A DNA stretch of 64,000 bases, taken from Cytobacillus gottheilii (GTDB taxonomy: Bacteria; Bacillota; Bacilli; Bacillales; Cytobacillaceae). Position 1 is the stretch's first letter, and the number at the start of each line of letters is the position of its first letter. The notes beneath the pieces are model-generated. The model saw nothing but the letters and a program-made list of their open reading frames with translations. It was not told the DNA's origin and ran no database searches. The stretch lies in contig NZ_KV440945.1 of the NCBI RefSeq assembly GCF_001636345.1, forward strand, positions 1,208,975 through 1,272,974, in the 5' to 3' direction. Position numbers and translations under genes: made by a program. This document shows positions 56,083 through 64,000 of the stretch, piece by piece.

Positions 56083-58266
56083 TTATAGTGACGTTTTATT
56101 CACATATGTCTGCATCTGTTTAATTGGCCAGACAATTTCCAGCTGATCGCCTGCATTTAATTCATCATAAAACGTTGCGTTTTCTCCATTTTTTAAAAGA
56201 AGGAAATTCCCTTTAGCATTTTGAGGCATGGCAATTTCTACTGCTTTAAAAATATCCTGAAAAATGAAAGGCTCTCGTTTAATCTGAATGTATTCTAATT
56301 CATCACCGTCAGAGATAATATCCTCTAATGCCAATTCTTCTCCATTTCTTTTAAAAAGGGCAAATGGCTTTTTTAATTGTATTTCTTTATTATTAAAGGT
56401 TACTGGCAAAGTGAATTCCAAGACCATTTGTTTAAGCAGCATTAAATCTTTCAGCGTTGGCTCGCTTCTTTTCGAAATAGTGATTTTATCATAGTGGTCA
56501 ATGCCATTATGCACTTTTGCCTGTGAACCATTGCGCAGAAGTGCTCCAGAGAATGACGGAATTATCGTGTCTTTTCCATTTATTTTTAATTTGAAGGGCT
56601 TTAGTCTGTCCAGTAAATATTCCAAATGTAATGCTGTGAGCATTTCAGAAATCGTTTCAGGCACGGTACATTCAATCATGTCATGGTCTAAGACATGCTC
56701 TTCAATATTTGCTGCTTTGCCATTGCGTTTGATCATTGCATCAAGAATATATTCCTTGTCGTTCACATAAATTGTTTTATTTGGAAGCTCATCGATTAAA
56801 TCCCGAATTAAGACCTCAGCTCTCAAGCCGTCTTGCCCCTTTTTGACAGTAATTTCATCACCGCTTAGGACTTTATCATCTAATCCGCAGATGTCTCCAT
56901 TTTTCATTAATAAAGGTGCATCTCCGTGAGATCCGGGAATGGTGATCTGATGGCCATTTAAAGATACAATCATGGCTAAACCGGGTTTTCCATATAATTT
57001 ATTCATTTTTATACCAGCAGCAAGCAGGCAGTCACCAACCGTTAATTTGGTCACCTCAAATAATCGTACAGGCTGTTCATTTACATGAACGGTTTTATAT
57101 TGTACAGGCGCTTTATGAGCCGCTATGGCAATGCCAATGGGCGTCACTAGTTCTGGACCGCGTGAGATATGCTCTGAAAGTGTTAAAGCATGAATGGCAT
57201 CAATGCCGCGAATCGCTACCCTATTGGCAGGCAGCTGCAATTTTTCAGCAATTCGCTCAGCTAATGCAGGTGTCTGGCTGCCTCCGCCAACAAGCATAAC
57301 GGCTTTAGGCTGCTTGTGATTATTTAACGTGAGGATTTCATCACATATGGATCCTGTTAAACGGTTAATGGCAGGTGAAATCTGTTCAATAATTTCGCTT
57401 TTTGTTACCTCAGCCTCAAAGCCAAGGATATCTTCAACCATGATGGAATCCTGTGTCAGCAATTCACGCTTTGCCTGTTCTGCACGCGGAAAATCAAGCA
57501 GAAGCTGATCACTAATCGCTTCAGTAATTTCATCTCCCGCAACTGGAACCATTCCATAGGCAACAACTGTTCCTAAATCCGTTATCGCAATATCGGAAGT
57601 ACCTGCGCCAATATCAACAAGCGCGACATTTAGTCTGCGCATTGATTGAGGAATGAGAACATTGATCGCTGCGATAGGCTCAAGGGTGAGTGCTTCCATC
57701 TCTAAATCAGAACGATGCAAAGCTGAAATAAGTGATTCAACCACAACTTTTGGCAGAAACGTGGCAATAATTTCAACAGACGCTTCATTCCCCTGCTGAT
57801 CAATTAGATTCCCAATCTCTTCTCCATCGAGCTTGTAATAAAGAATTGAATAGCCGACACAATAGTACATAGCACTCTTTTCACTTTCTTGATCCTCTGC
57901 GACAAGAGCCTGTGCCTGCTGAACAGCACTTAATTCGAGATGTAATATGTCTTGTTTATTCATCATGGGCTTCCCTTGTATCCCAATCGAAGAGACTGCG
58001 CGTTTCGTTTTTAATGAACGTCCAGCTGCAGCTACACTTACTTTTTTTAATGGTCCGTGCTTTTTCTCCAGCTTCTCCTTAATTTGAATGATGATTTTTG
58101 AGACAGCTAACACATCGTGAATCTGCCCATCGAGCATGGCACGTTCCGTATGTTCTTGAATAAGTATATCTATAACATGAAATTGATCTTCCTGCTGTTC
58201 AAGGATAATTCCTACAATCGATCGGGTACCGATATCCAGAGCGAACAATTTTTTGGTTTCTTCCAA
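56083..58266 (-). CDS. FtsA/PilM-like ATPase with five repeated C-terminal modules
   Basis: About 727 residues. Residues 1-385 form an actin-like ATPase: phosphate-1 FALDIGTRSIVGII, phosphate-2 LVDIGAGTSDIAI, adenosine motif MLVGGGSQTPALAERI, and GMVPVAGDEIT, as in FtsA. The other half holds about five modules of 55-70 residues, each with a [KR]NG turn (MKNGD, KRNGKA, LRNGSQ, KRNGEE, LKNGEN) and all but one ending in a GD.[IL]-type strand (SGDEITV, SDGDELEYI, NAGDQLEIV). The start is TTG 58266, 8 bases after GAGGG; GTG 58275 is too close. Relatives in other bacilli are annotated only as cell division protein FtsA. No amphipathic FtsA membrane tail is evident. Confidence 0.85.
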   Translation of the reverse strand: MEETKKLFALDIGTRSIVGIILEQQEDQFHVIDILIQEHTERAMLDGQIHDVLAVSKIIIQIKEKLEKKHGPLKKVSVAAAGRSLKTKRAVSSIGIQGKPMMNKQDILHLELSAVQQAQALVAEDQESEKSAMYYCVGYSILYYKLDGEEIGNLIDQQGNEASVEIIATFLPKVVVESLISALHRSDLEMEALTLEPIAAINVLIPQSMRRLNVALVDIGAGTSDIAITDLGTVVAYGMVPVAGDEITEAISDQLLLDFPRAEQAKRELLTQDSIMVEDILGFEAEVTKSEIIEQISPAINRLTGSICDEILTLNNHKQPKAVMLVGGGSQTPALAERIAEKLQLPANRVAIRGIDAIHALTLSEHISRGPELVTPIGIAIAAHKAPVQYKTVHVNEQPVRLFEVTKLTVGDCLLAAGIKMNKLYGKPGLAMIVSLNGHQITIPGSHGDAPLLMKNGDICGLDDKVLSGDEITVKKGQDGLRAEVLIRDLIDELPNKTIYVNDKEYILDAMIKRNGKAANIEEHVLDHDMIECTVPETISEMLTALHLEYLLDRLKPFKLKINGKDTIIPSFSGALLRNGSQAKVHNGIDHYDKITISKRSEPTLKDLMLLKQMVLEFTLPVTFNNKEIQLKKPFALFKRNGEELALEDIISDGDELEYIQIKREPFIFQDIFKAVEIAMPQNAKGNFLLLKNGENATFYDELNAGDQLEIVWPIKQMQTYVNKTSL

Positions 58267-58338
58267 GGCGTACACCCTCTTTTGACGATTACTTTTACTT
58301 TACCGCTTAAAAGCGTTTAATTAATAAAGATAAATATA

Positions 58339-58367
58339 GTGACATGTTAGAATATTTCCGATATAAT
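58339..58367 (+). promoter_or_regulatory. Predicted sigma-A promoter of aroA
   Basis: GTGACA (58339-58344), 17 bases, TATAAT (58362-58367). Eleven of twelve consensus bases match. Confidence 0.75.
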
Positions 58368-58479
58368 AACCCTAATTATAAAAAATGTATCACAAAATGA
58401 CCGGTCAATAAAGAATAATAAGATGATGTTAATCATTTATGACTTGAGGCCAGGCTAAGCAGAAAGGGAAGGGATAACA

Positions 58480-59553
58480 ATGGGTAAAGAGCTTGATCAA
58501 TTGCGTGACCGTGTGGATGAGATTAATCTGCAGCTATTAAAGTTAATTAACGAAAGAGCAGAACTAGTGCAGGAAATCGGAAAAGTTAAGGAAACACAAG
58601 GGGTTTATCGTTATGATCCTGTCCGTGAAAGAGGAATGCTTGATTTAATTAAAGAGAATAATGATGGACCATTTGAAAATTCAACGATTGAGCATATGTT
58701 TAAAGAAATTTTTAAAGCTGGACTTGAATTGCAAAAAGATGATCACAGCAAAGCTCTGCTTGTTTCCCGTAAAAAGAAATCAGAAAACACAATTGTTGAT
58801 ATTAAGGGGGAAAAGGTCGGAGACGGAAACCCTCATCTAGTTTTTGGTCCATGTGCTGTTGAGTCTTATGAACAGGTAGCAACGGTCGCAGAAGCTGTTA
58901 AAGCTAAAGGTCTGAAACTATTACGCGGAGGAGCATTTAAGCCGCGAACATCTCCATATGATTTCCAAGGCTTAGGGCTAGAAGGGTTAAAAATTCTAAA
59001 AAGAGTGGCTGATGAATACGATCTTGCTGTCATCTCTGAAATTGTAAGTCCTGCAGATATTGAAACTGCGGTAAATTATATCGATGTCATCCAGATTGGT
59101 GCCCGCAATATGCAAAACTTTGAACTATTAAAGGCTGCTGGATCTGTTAATAAACCAGTCTTATTAAAAAGAGGGATTGCAGCGACAATCGAAGAATTCA
59201 TTAACGCCGCAGAGTATATTATGTCTCAAGGCAATGGTCAGATTATACTATGTGAGCGCGGTATCCGTACGTATGAGCGTGCTACAAGAAACACGCTTGA
59301 TATTTCAGCGGTTCCGATTTTAAAGCAAGAAACGCATCTTCCGGTACTTGTTGATGTGACTCACTCTACAGGAAGAAAAGATCTGCTTCTTCCTGCAGCC
59401 AAAGCTGCATTGGCGATCGGTGCAGACGGTGTTATGGCTGAGGTTCATCCGGATCCTGCAGTGGCATTATCTGATTCTGCTCAGCAAATGGACTTAGAGC
59501 AATTCGATCATTTTATGAAAGAGCTGAAAGCAACACCTTTTGCAAGGGTATAA
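58480..59553 (+). CDS. aroA: Bifunctional chorismate mutase / DAHP synthase
   Basis: 357 residues. Residues 1-90 are an AroQ-type chorismate mutase ([21 protein letters not shown]), residues about 105-355 a DAHP synthase ([50 protein letters not shown]). It starts the shikimate pathway from PEP and erythrose 4-phosphate; the mutase domain mediates feedback by chorismate and prephenate in the B. subtilis enzyme. ATG 58480 follows GAAGGG. It precedes ccpA as in B. subtilis. Confidence 0.96.
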   Translation: MGKELDQLRDRVDEINLQLLKLINERAELVQEIGKVKETQGVYRYDPVRERGMLDLIKENNDGPFENSTIEHMFKEIFKAGLELQKDDHSKALLVSRKKKSENTIVDIKGEKVGDGNPHLVFGPCAVESYEQVATVAEAVKAKGLKLLRGGAFKPRTSPYDFQGLGLEGLKILKRVADEYDLAVISEIVSPADIETAVNYIDVIQIGARNMQNFELLKAAGSVNKPVLLKRGIAATIEEFINAAEYIMSQGNGQIILCERGIRTYERATRNTLDISAVPILKQETHLPVLVDVTHSTGRKDLLLPAAKAALAIGADGVMAEVHPDPAVALSDSAQQMDLEQFDHFMKELKATPFARV

Positions 59554-59564
59554 TAGTTAAGATA

Positions 59565-59602
59565 AAAGAAATCCACAGGATATAAATCTTGTGGATTTCT
59601 TT
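59565..59602 (+). terminator. Terminator of aroA
   Basis: AAAGAAATCCACA / TGTGGATTTCTTT with a 12-base loop and T-rich end. Confidence 0.88.
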
Positions 59603-59715
59603 ATATTCATACAGGGTTTTGAGAAGAGAAATGTTAATTTTTTATTAAATATATGAAAAAGCCATGATCTTTTATGAAAATATCACAGTTTTTTTCAAAA
59701 ATGAAGGTGTTGACA

Positions 59716-59744
59716 TTGCGACAATTCGCTTCGTGTCGTATGAT
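59716..59744 (+). promoter_or_regulatory. Predicted promoter of ccpA
   Basis: TTGCGA (59716-59721), 17 bases, TATGAT (59739-59744). A perfect TTGACA at 59710 is too far (23 bases) from this -10. CGACA/TGTCG (59719 and 59734) form an inverted repeat in the spacer. The leader has a further hairpin around 59765-59803. Confidence 0.5.
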
Positions 59745-59864
59745 TATACATAATTAGACATGTGTAGCCTATCACAATATCATTTTTTATGAGTAGGTTA
59801 CGTGCGCATGCAGTAAAATAACTATATTAAAGCGGAAAACCGTAAATATCGAGGAGTGAATGAA

Positions 59865-60863
59865 ATGAATGTAACAATATATGATGTTGCACGTGAAGCA
59901 AACGTTTCAATGGCAACCGTTTCAAGAGTAGTGAACGGAAACCCGAATGTAAAACCGACAACAAGAAAAAAGGTACTTGAAGTAATCGACAGACTTGGCT
60001 ATCGTCCAAATGCTGTAGCACGAGGACTAGCTAGTAAGAAGACAACAACTGTTGGCGTCATTATTCCTGATATCTCAAGCACGTTTTTTGCAGAGCTTGC
60101 ACGCGGAATTGAAGATATTGCAACCATGTATAAATACAACATCATTTTGAGCAATTCTGATCAAAATGAAGATAAAGAGCTTCACCTGCTAAATACGATG
60201 CTGGGCAAACAGGTTGACGGGATCGTGTTTATGGGTGGAAATATTACAGATGAACATGTAAATGAATTTAAGAAATCTCCTGTTCCGATTGTTTTAGCAG
60301 GTTCCATTGAAGAATCAGGCAGTATCCCATCTGTCAATATTGATTATGAGCAGGCTGCTTTTGATGCGACGACTGCGTTAATTGAGAAAGGCCATAAAGA
60401 TACAGCCCTTGTAGTTGGGCCGCTCCGCGAACCGATTAATGCCGAGAAGAAGCTGGAAGGTTATAAGCGTGCATTAGCTGAGGCTGGCATTTCTTACAGA
60501 GAAGAATTAGTTGTTGAAGGGGACGATACTTATGATTCCGGTATCGAAGCATTCGAAAAATTAGTAGAAGCAGATCCAAAACCAACAGCTATTTATGCAG
60601 GATCTGATGAGATGGCACTTGGAGTCGTACACGGAGCTCAAGACAAAGGATTTAGTGTTCCTAATGACTTTGAAGTAATCAGTTCCGACAATACAAGATT
60701 GACATTGATGGTGCGTCCGCAGCTTACCTCAGTTGTTCAGCCTTTATATGATATAGGAGCTGTTGCAATGAGATTATTAACAAAACTTATGAATAAAGAA
60801 TCAGTTAGTGATCAAATCGTAGTACTTCCGCACCGTATTGAGCAGCGCGACTCAACAAAATAA
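59865..60863 (+). CDS. ccpA: Catabolite control protein A
   Basis: 332 residues, a LacI-family regulator. The N-terminal HTH and hinge read [20 protein letters not shown] and [15 protein letters not shown]; the rest is a periplasmic-binding-protein fold. CcpA binds HPr-Ser46-P and represses or activates genes at cre sites when good carbon sources are present. ATG 59865 lies 8 bases after GAGGAG; GTG 59856 overlaps the site. A consensus cre at 6412 links it to the beta-glucoside operon in this window. motPS lie downstream. Confidence 0.96.
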   Translation: MNVTIYDVAREANVSMATVSRVVNGNPNVKPTTRKKVLEVIDRLGYRPNAVARGLASKKTTTVGVIIPDISSTFFAELARGIEDIATMYKYNIILSNSDQNEDKELHLLNTMLGKQVDGIVFMGGNITDEHVNEFKKSPVPIVLAGSIEESGSIPSVNIDYEQAAFDATTALIEKGHKDTALVVGPLREPINAEKKLEGYKRALAEAGISYREELVVEGDDTYDSGIEAFEKLVEADPKPTAIYAGSDEMALGVVHGAQDKGFSVPNDFEVISSDNTRLTLMVRPQLTSVVQPLYDIGAVAMRLLTKLMNKESVSDQIVVLPHRIEQRDSTK

Positions 60864-60878
60864 GACAATTGCCGATAA
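60852..60878 (+). promoter_or_regulatory. Candidate sigma-D (flagellar) promoter before motPS
   Basis: GCCGATAA at 60871-60878 matches the sigma-D -10 box; 15 bases upstream is TCAA (60852-60855), three of four bases of the TAAA -35. It overlaps the ccpA stop codon and is 358 bases before motP. Confidence 0.4.
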
Positions 60879-61235
60879 AAAAGGTAAGAAAGAGGCGCTT
60901 TATTTAGGACAAAAGAAAGTGGAGTGTGCAGTCAATTACGAAGGCAGCTCTTACTTTAGAACGTACCTGGGAGGCGCCTTAAGCCTATATAGAAATGCGG
61001 AGGCGGCTTAAGCTTCATGTACATCTGCATGAAAAGCTTTTTCACTTGGCCTAGACACCGGAAGCATTGGAAATACAGGTCCGTACTTGTATGAAAAGAG
61101 GCAATTGTTATAGGTTCTGTTGTTCGTTCGTATTCAGAACTGCCTGCTCCACTGCTTGACACTATGTCTTAATCCTTATTAAGTCGTAACTTCTCCGCTA
61201 AAATGGCAATTTTGTGCTGATCAGGGAGAGAATTT
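60864..61235. other. Long leader between ccpA and motP
   Basis: Contains the candidate sigma-D promoter, an inverted repeat GCCTTAAGCC / GGCTTAAGC (60976-61012), a hairpin with T-tail at 61010-61043 and TTGACA at 61156 without a convincing -10. No gene seen; the minus-strand ORF here has no ribosome site. Confidence 0.5.
61010..61043 (+). terminator. Terminator-like hairpin in ccpA-motP gap
   Basis: AAGCTTCATG / CATGAAAAGCTT (two-base bulge) followed by TTTTTC. It could end ccpA transcripts or limit read-through into motPS. Confidence 0.5.
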
Positions 61236-62054
61236 ATGAAAAAGCTGGACATGTTAACACCTATAGGTCTTATGGTCGGATTAGCCCTGCTGCTTTTTGG
61301 GATTGCAGCAAATGGAGGAATAGCGGACATTATTTCGTTTATTGATCCTGCCTCCATTTTAATTGTAATAGGAGGACTTGGCGCAGGTTTACTCGTCAGT
61401 TTTCCCTTGCAAAGTGTACGTCACATGTTTACGGTTATTCGTCAGGCGTTCTCTCAGAAAGATGAAAGTCTTGGCGAGTTAATTGCTATTTTTGTGAAGC
61501 TGGCTGAAAAAGCAAGAAGAGAAGGATTGCTGTCTCTTGAATCAGTGATTGAAGAGGTTGAGGATCCGTTTATTCGAAAAGGTGTTTTACTGGCTATAGA
61601 CGGGATTGAACAGGACGTTATCCATGACATTATGAGTGCTGAAATTTCTGCATTAGAAGAACGCCATCGAAAAGGCAGAAGTATTTTAGAAAAGGCAGGA
61701 GAGTATGCTCCAGCATGGGGGATGATTGGGACATTAATTGGACTTGTCCTCATGCTTAAAAGTCTTAATGATCCGGAAACATTGGGTCCTAATATGGCGA
61801 TTGCTCTTTTAACAACCTTATATGGTTCACTGCTGGCAAATTTGTTTTTTATTCCGATTGCTGCAAAGCTTGAGTTAAAGACAGAGCAGGAAGTGTTTAT
61901 GAAGCAGATTGTCATTGAAGGAGTCATTGGCGTTCAGTCAGGACAAAATCCCAAAATATTAGAAGAAAAGCTTAGTGCCTTTTTATCTGCCGAAGAGAAA
62001 AAACGTTCCGCTGAGATCAGCAGATCTGGGGAGGCACTAGAAAATGAACGTTAA
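61236..62054 (+). CDS. motP: Flagellar stator protein MotP (Na+-type)
   Basis: 272 residues with four membrane segments and a large cytoplasmic loop, as in MotA/PomA proteins. Segments GLMVGLALLLFGIAANGG at the start and GEYAPAWGMIGTLIGLVLML before helix 3 are typical. With MotS it forms the sodium-driven stator that turns the flagellar motor. ATG 61236 follows AGGGAGAG. It overlaps motS by 11 bases. Location after ccpA is that of motP (ytxD) in B. subtilis. Confidence 0.93.
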   Translation: MKKLDMLTPIGLMVGLALLLFGIAANGGIADIISFIDPASILIVIGGLGAGLLVSFPLQSVRHMFTVIRQAFSQKDESLGELIAIFVKLAEKARREGLLSLESVIEEVEDPFIRKGVLLAIDGIEQDVIHDIMSAEISALEERHRKGRSILEKAGEYAPAWGMIGTLIGLVLMLKSLNDPETLGPNMAIALLTTLYGSLLANLFFIPIAAKLELKTEQEVFMKQIVIEGVIGVQSGQNPKILEEKLSAFLSAEEKKRSAEISRSGEALENER

Positions 62055-62784
62055 AAAGAGAGGGCCAAAACCTAAAAAAGGCGCGCCGACTTGGATGGTT
62101 ACCTTCTCTGATTTAGTTACGCTCATTCTAGTATTTTTTATTCTGCTATTTTCCATGTCGCAAATAGACGTTTCTAAATTTCAGGCGATTGCGGAGTCTT
62201 TTCGAACAAGAGAAATCTTAGATTTCTACCCTTCTGTTATCGAAAATCAACATCCAGGTGAAGCCAAAGACAGCGATGAAGATGTGAGCAGCAGTTCAGA
62301 AGAAGGAACGCTGGATCATTTGCTTACTGAGGTACAGGTGTATCTGCAGGAAAACGGCATGGAAGATGTCATTGTTGCCAATAGAACAGAGCGGGGAGTT
62401 GTGTTGGTTTTACAAGAGCAGATCCTGTTTGAAACAGGCGACGCCGATCTTAAAGAACAATCTTTCCCATTCTTAAACAAAGTGGCAACCATGCTTTCGG
62501 AAATGCATAATTTGGTGAAGGTTGAAGGTCATACTGACAGCAGGCCGATCACCACTTACCGTTATCCATCGAACTGGGAACTGTCAGCAGCGCGCTCTGC
62601 CAGTGTCATTCGTTATTTAGTTGAATCACAGCAATTAGACAGCAGCCGCTTTGCGGCAGTTGGTTATGGTGATACGCGTCCAGTAGCTGTAAATGACAGT
62701 CCGGAAAATTTGAGCAAAAACCGAAGAGTTGAAATTATTATTTCTGATCCTGCTTACAATGAAGAGATTCAGGAAGAGCAATAG
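62044..62784 (+). CDS. motS: Flagellar stator protein MotS (Na+-type)
   Basis: 246 residues. One N-terminal membrane helix with the ion-binding aspartate in FSDLVTLILVFFILLFSMS, a plug/linker region, and a C-terminal OmpA-like peptidoglycan-binding domain (KVEGHTDSRPI, NWELSAARSASVIRYL, NRRVEIII). The valine in LILVFF is what I recall for sodium-type stators. It anchors the stator to the cell wall. ATG 62044 lies inside the end of motP, with GGGGAGG upstream. Confidence 0.93.
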   Translation: MNVKKRGPKPKKGAPTWMVTFSDLVTLILVFFILLFSMSQIDVSKFQAIAESFRTREILDFYPSVIENQHPGEAKDSDEDVSSSSEEGTLDHLLTEVQVYLQENGMEDVIVANRTERGVVLVLQEQILFETGDADLKEQSFPFLNKVATMLSEMHNLVKVEGHTDSRPITTYRYPSNWELSAARSASVIRYLVESQQLDSSRFAAVGYGDTRPVAVNDSPENLSKNRRVEIIISDPAYNEEIQEEQ

Positions 62785-62786
62785 GA

Positions 62787-62827
62787 AACGTTCTGCAGGA
62801 CTTCATAGTCCTCAGAACGTTTTTTTG
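62787..62827 (+). terminator. Terminator of motPS
   Basis: AACGTTCTG..GGAC / GTCC.CAGAACGTT followed by seven T. Confidence 0.9.
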
Positions 62828-62836
62828 TTAGGCGCT

Positions 62837-64000
62837 CTATTCTGAAGAGATCGGCTTTATATCTTTCAACGGATATAAAGCTTTTTCCAATGTAATTTGG
62901 TTTTTTTCTTCAATTTCTTTTTTTCGGGGAATTGCTTTATAGGCATCCACTGGGTCATCCCATTCGACTGGTAAAGGAACAGGAGCTTCTTTTGCCCACT
63001 TTTCAATCCACTCCCTCGGTAATTTTCCGTAACTATTCGAGTTTTCTGTCATTTCAAGCCAAATCAGCGCCCAAGCTCTGGGAACAACACGCCAAATATC
63101 GTAGCCTCCCCCGCCAACTGCAATCCATCTGCCCTCACAATATTGGTGAGCTATTTCATGCGCCAGCTTTGGAATTTCACGATAAATTTTCATCGTGGCA
63201 GATAAGTGTGTAAGCGGATCCAAAAAATGTGCGTCTGCACCATTTTGTGTAAGTATAATATCAGGCTTAAAAAAGTCAGCAATTTTGCGAAGAGCTGTTT
63301 TGTAGGCATTAATCCATGAATCATCTTCTGTAAAGGCATCAACAGGAATATTAAAAGAATAACCATACCCTTTTCCTTGTCCCCGTTCATTTACATTTCC
63401 TGTTCCTGGGAATAAATAGCGGCCAGTTTCATGGATTGAAAATGTACACACATTAGGGTCGTCATAAAATGCCCATTGTACCCCATCTCCGTGATGTGCA
63501 TCTGTATCAATATACAAAACTCGTGCTTGATATTTTTCCTGCAGATACTTTATGGCAACAGAACTATCATTGTAGATGCAAAAACCAGATGCTTTTCCTC
63601 TAAAGCCATGATGCAAACCTCCGCCAATATGAAGAGCATGTTTTGCCTTCCCGCTCATGACATAATCAGCTGCAGCTAAAGTCCCGCCTACAAGCAATGA
63701 ACTGGCTTCATGCATATGAGGGAAAATAGGTGTATCCTCTGTTCCTAAGCCATAATTTTCAGCCGTTTCTTCATGAAGCATGCCAGCTCCTGCATTTTTA
63801 ACCGCCTGTATATAGCTTGGGTCATGAACAAGCTGGAGTTCTTCGTCCAGTGCTAAGCGCGGAGGAATCATTAATCCCTCTTGCAGTGCCCCAATTGATT
63901 GAAGTAAACTGACTGTTAGTTCTAGTCTCTTTTGATTAAAAGGATGGTCTTCGCTGAATTTGTAGTTCATTAAATCTTTCGAGTAAATAAATATGGAATC
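62837..64000 (-). CDS. acuC: Acetoin utilization deacetylase AcuC, N-terminus cut by window edge
   Basis: At least 387 residues; the frame stays open through the right edge, and translation upstream of the internal ATG at 63970 gives DSIFIYSKDL, which fits the AcuC N-terminus, so the true start lies outside. It is a class I HDAC-like zinc enzyme: DTDAHHGDGVQWAF carries the metal and catalytic residues, with HIGGGLHHG and GGGGYDIWRV. In B. subtilis AcuC removes acetyl groups from acetyl-CoA synthetase, reversing AcuA. The acuA/acuB genes, if present, are off the right edge. It converges with motS. Confidence 0.93.
   Translation of the reverse strand, partial: DSIFIYSKDLMNYKFSEDHPFNQKRLELTVSLLQSIGALQEGLMIPPRLALDEELQLVHDPSYIQAVKNAGAGMLHEETAENYGLGTEDTPIFPHMHEASSLLVGGTLAAADYVMSGKAKHALHIGGGLHHGFRGKASGFCIYNDSSVAIKYLQEKYQARVLYIDTDAHHGDGVQWAFYDDPNVCTFSIHETGRYLFPGTGNVNERGQGKGYGYSFNIPVDAFTEDDSWINAYKTALRKIADFFKPDIILTQNGADAHFLDPLTHLSATMKIYREIPKLAHEIAHQYCEGRWIAVGGGGYDIWRVVPRAWALIWLEMTENSNSYGKLPREWIEKWAKEAPVPLPVEWDDPVDAYKAIPRKKEIEEKNQITLEKALYPLKDIKPISSE

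Noticed and set aside
63970-63970. ATG 63970 as the acuC start
   Set aside because: The open frame continues to the window edge and the ten upstream codons fit the AcuC N-terminus, so the gene is truncated by the window, not started here.

Overview
This window looks like core chromosome of a spore-forming Bacillaceae species (Bacillus sensu lato). From leuS to acuC the gene order follows the ytw-ytf-ytl-ytm-yto-ytp-ytx-ccpA-motPS-acuC block of Bacillus subtilis. Other signs are moderate AT content, strong AGGAGG-type ribosome sites, frequent TTG/GTG starts, a leucine T-box, a sporulation gene (cse60) and bacillithiol-type redox proteins. The species cannot be fixed by eye. No rRNA, tRNA, CRISPR array or insertion sequence was seen.

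Region 1 (1-12.5 kb) is accessory carbohydrate catabolism. A glucitol-type PTS (3' end of IIBC, then IIA) is followed by a SorC regulator, a complete transketolase, a second SorC regulator and a cupin. Next comes an RpiR regulator and a seven-gene beta-glucoside operon: GH1 6-phospho-beta-glucosidase, IIB, IIC, an unrecognised 77-aa protein, a ROK sugar kinase, IIA and a GH4 6-phospho-beta-glucosidase. Its promoter region holds a perfect 22-bp palindrome and a consensus cre site. The gene for CcpA, the protein that reads cre sites, lies at the other end of the window.

Region 2 (12.5-16.2 kb) is repeat-rich: an 11-copy, 52-bp tandem array, an MFS transporter, an unknown minus-strand ORF, a second degenerate repeat cluster with a period near 51 bp, and the leuS T-box leader.

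Region 3 (16-43 kb) is mostly housekeeping: leuS, a rhodanese, cse60, ytfP, the MurJ-type flippase, an rRNA pseudouridine synthase, ytzE, an M48 protease fused to ankyrin repeats, an Opu/EgtU-type ABC importer with a fused permease and binding protein, an EcsAB-like exporter pair, pepV-dat, ytlPQR, type I pullulanase, ytmP/ytzH, trmB, ytzB, ytoP, a DUF84 phosphatase and ytoQ.

Region 4 (43-64 kb): a lipoprotein, a chemoreceptor, ytpP-ytpQ, sftA (ytpR is missing), nicotinate phosphoribosyltransferase, murC, an M29 aminopeptidase, ytxG-ytxH-brxC, a large FtsA/PilM-like ATPase with repeated C-terminal modules, aroA, ccpA, the MotPS stator and acuC. acuC runs off the right edge. Intergenic regions carry several copies of a GC-rich dispersed repeat, including one inside the leuS leader.
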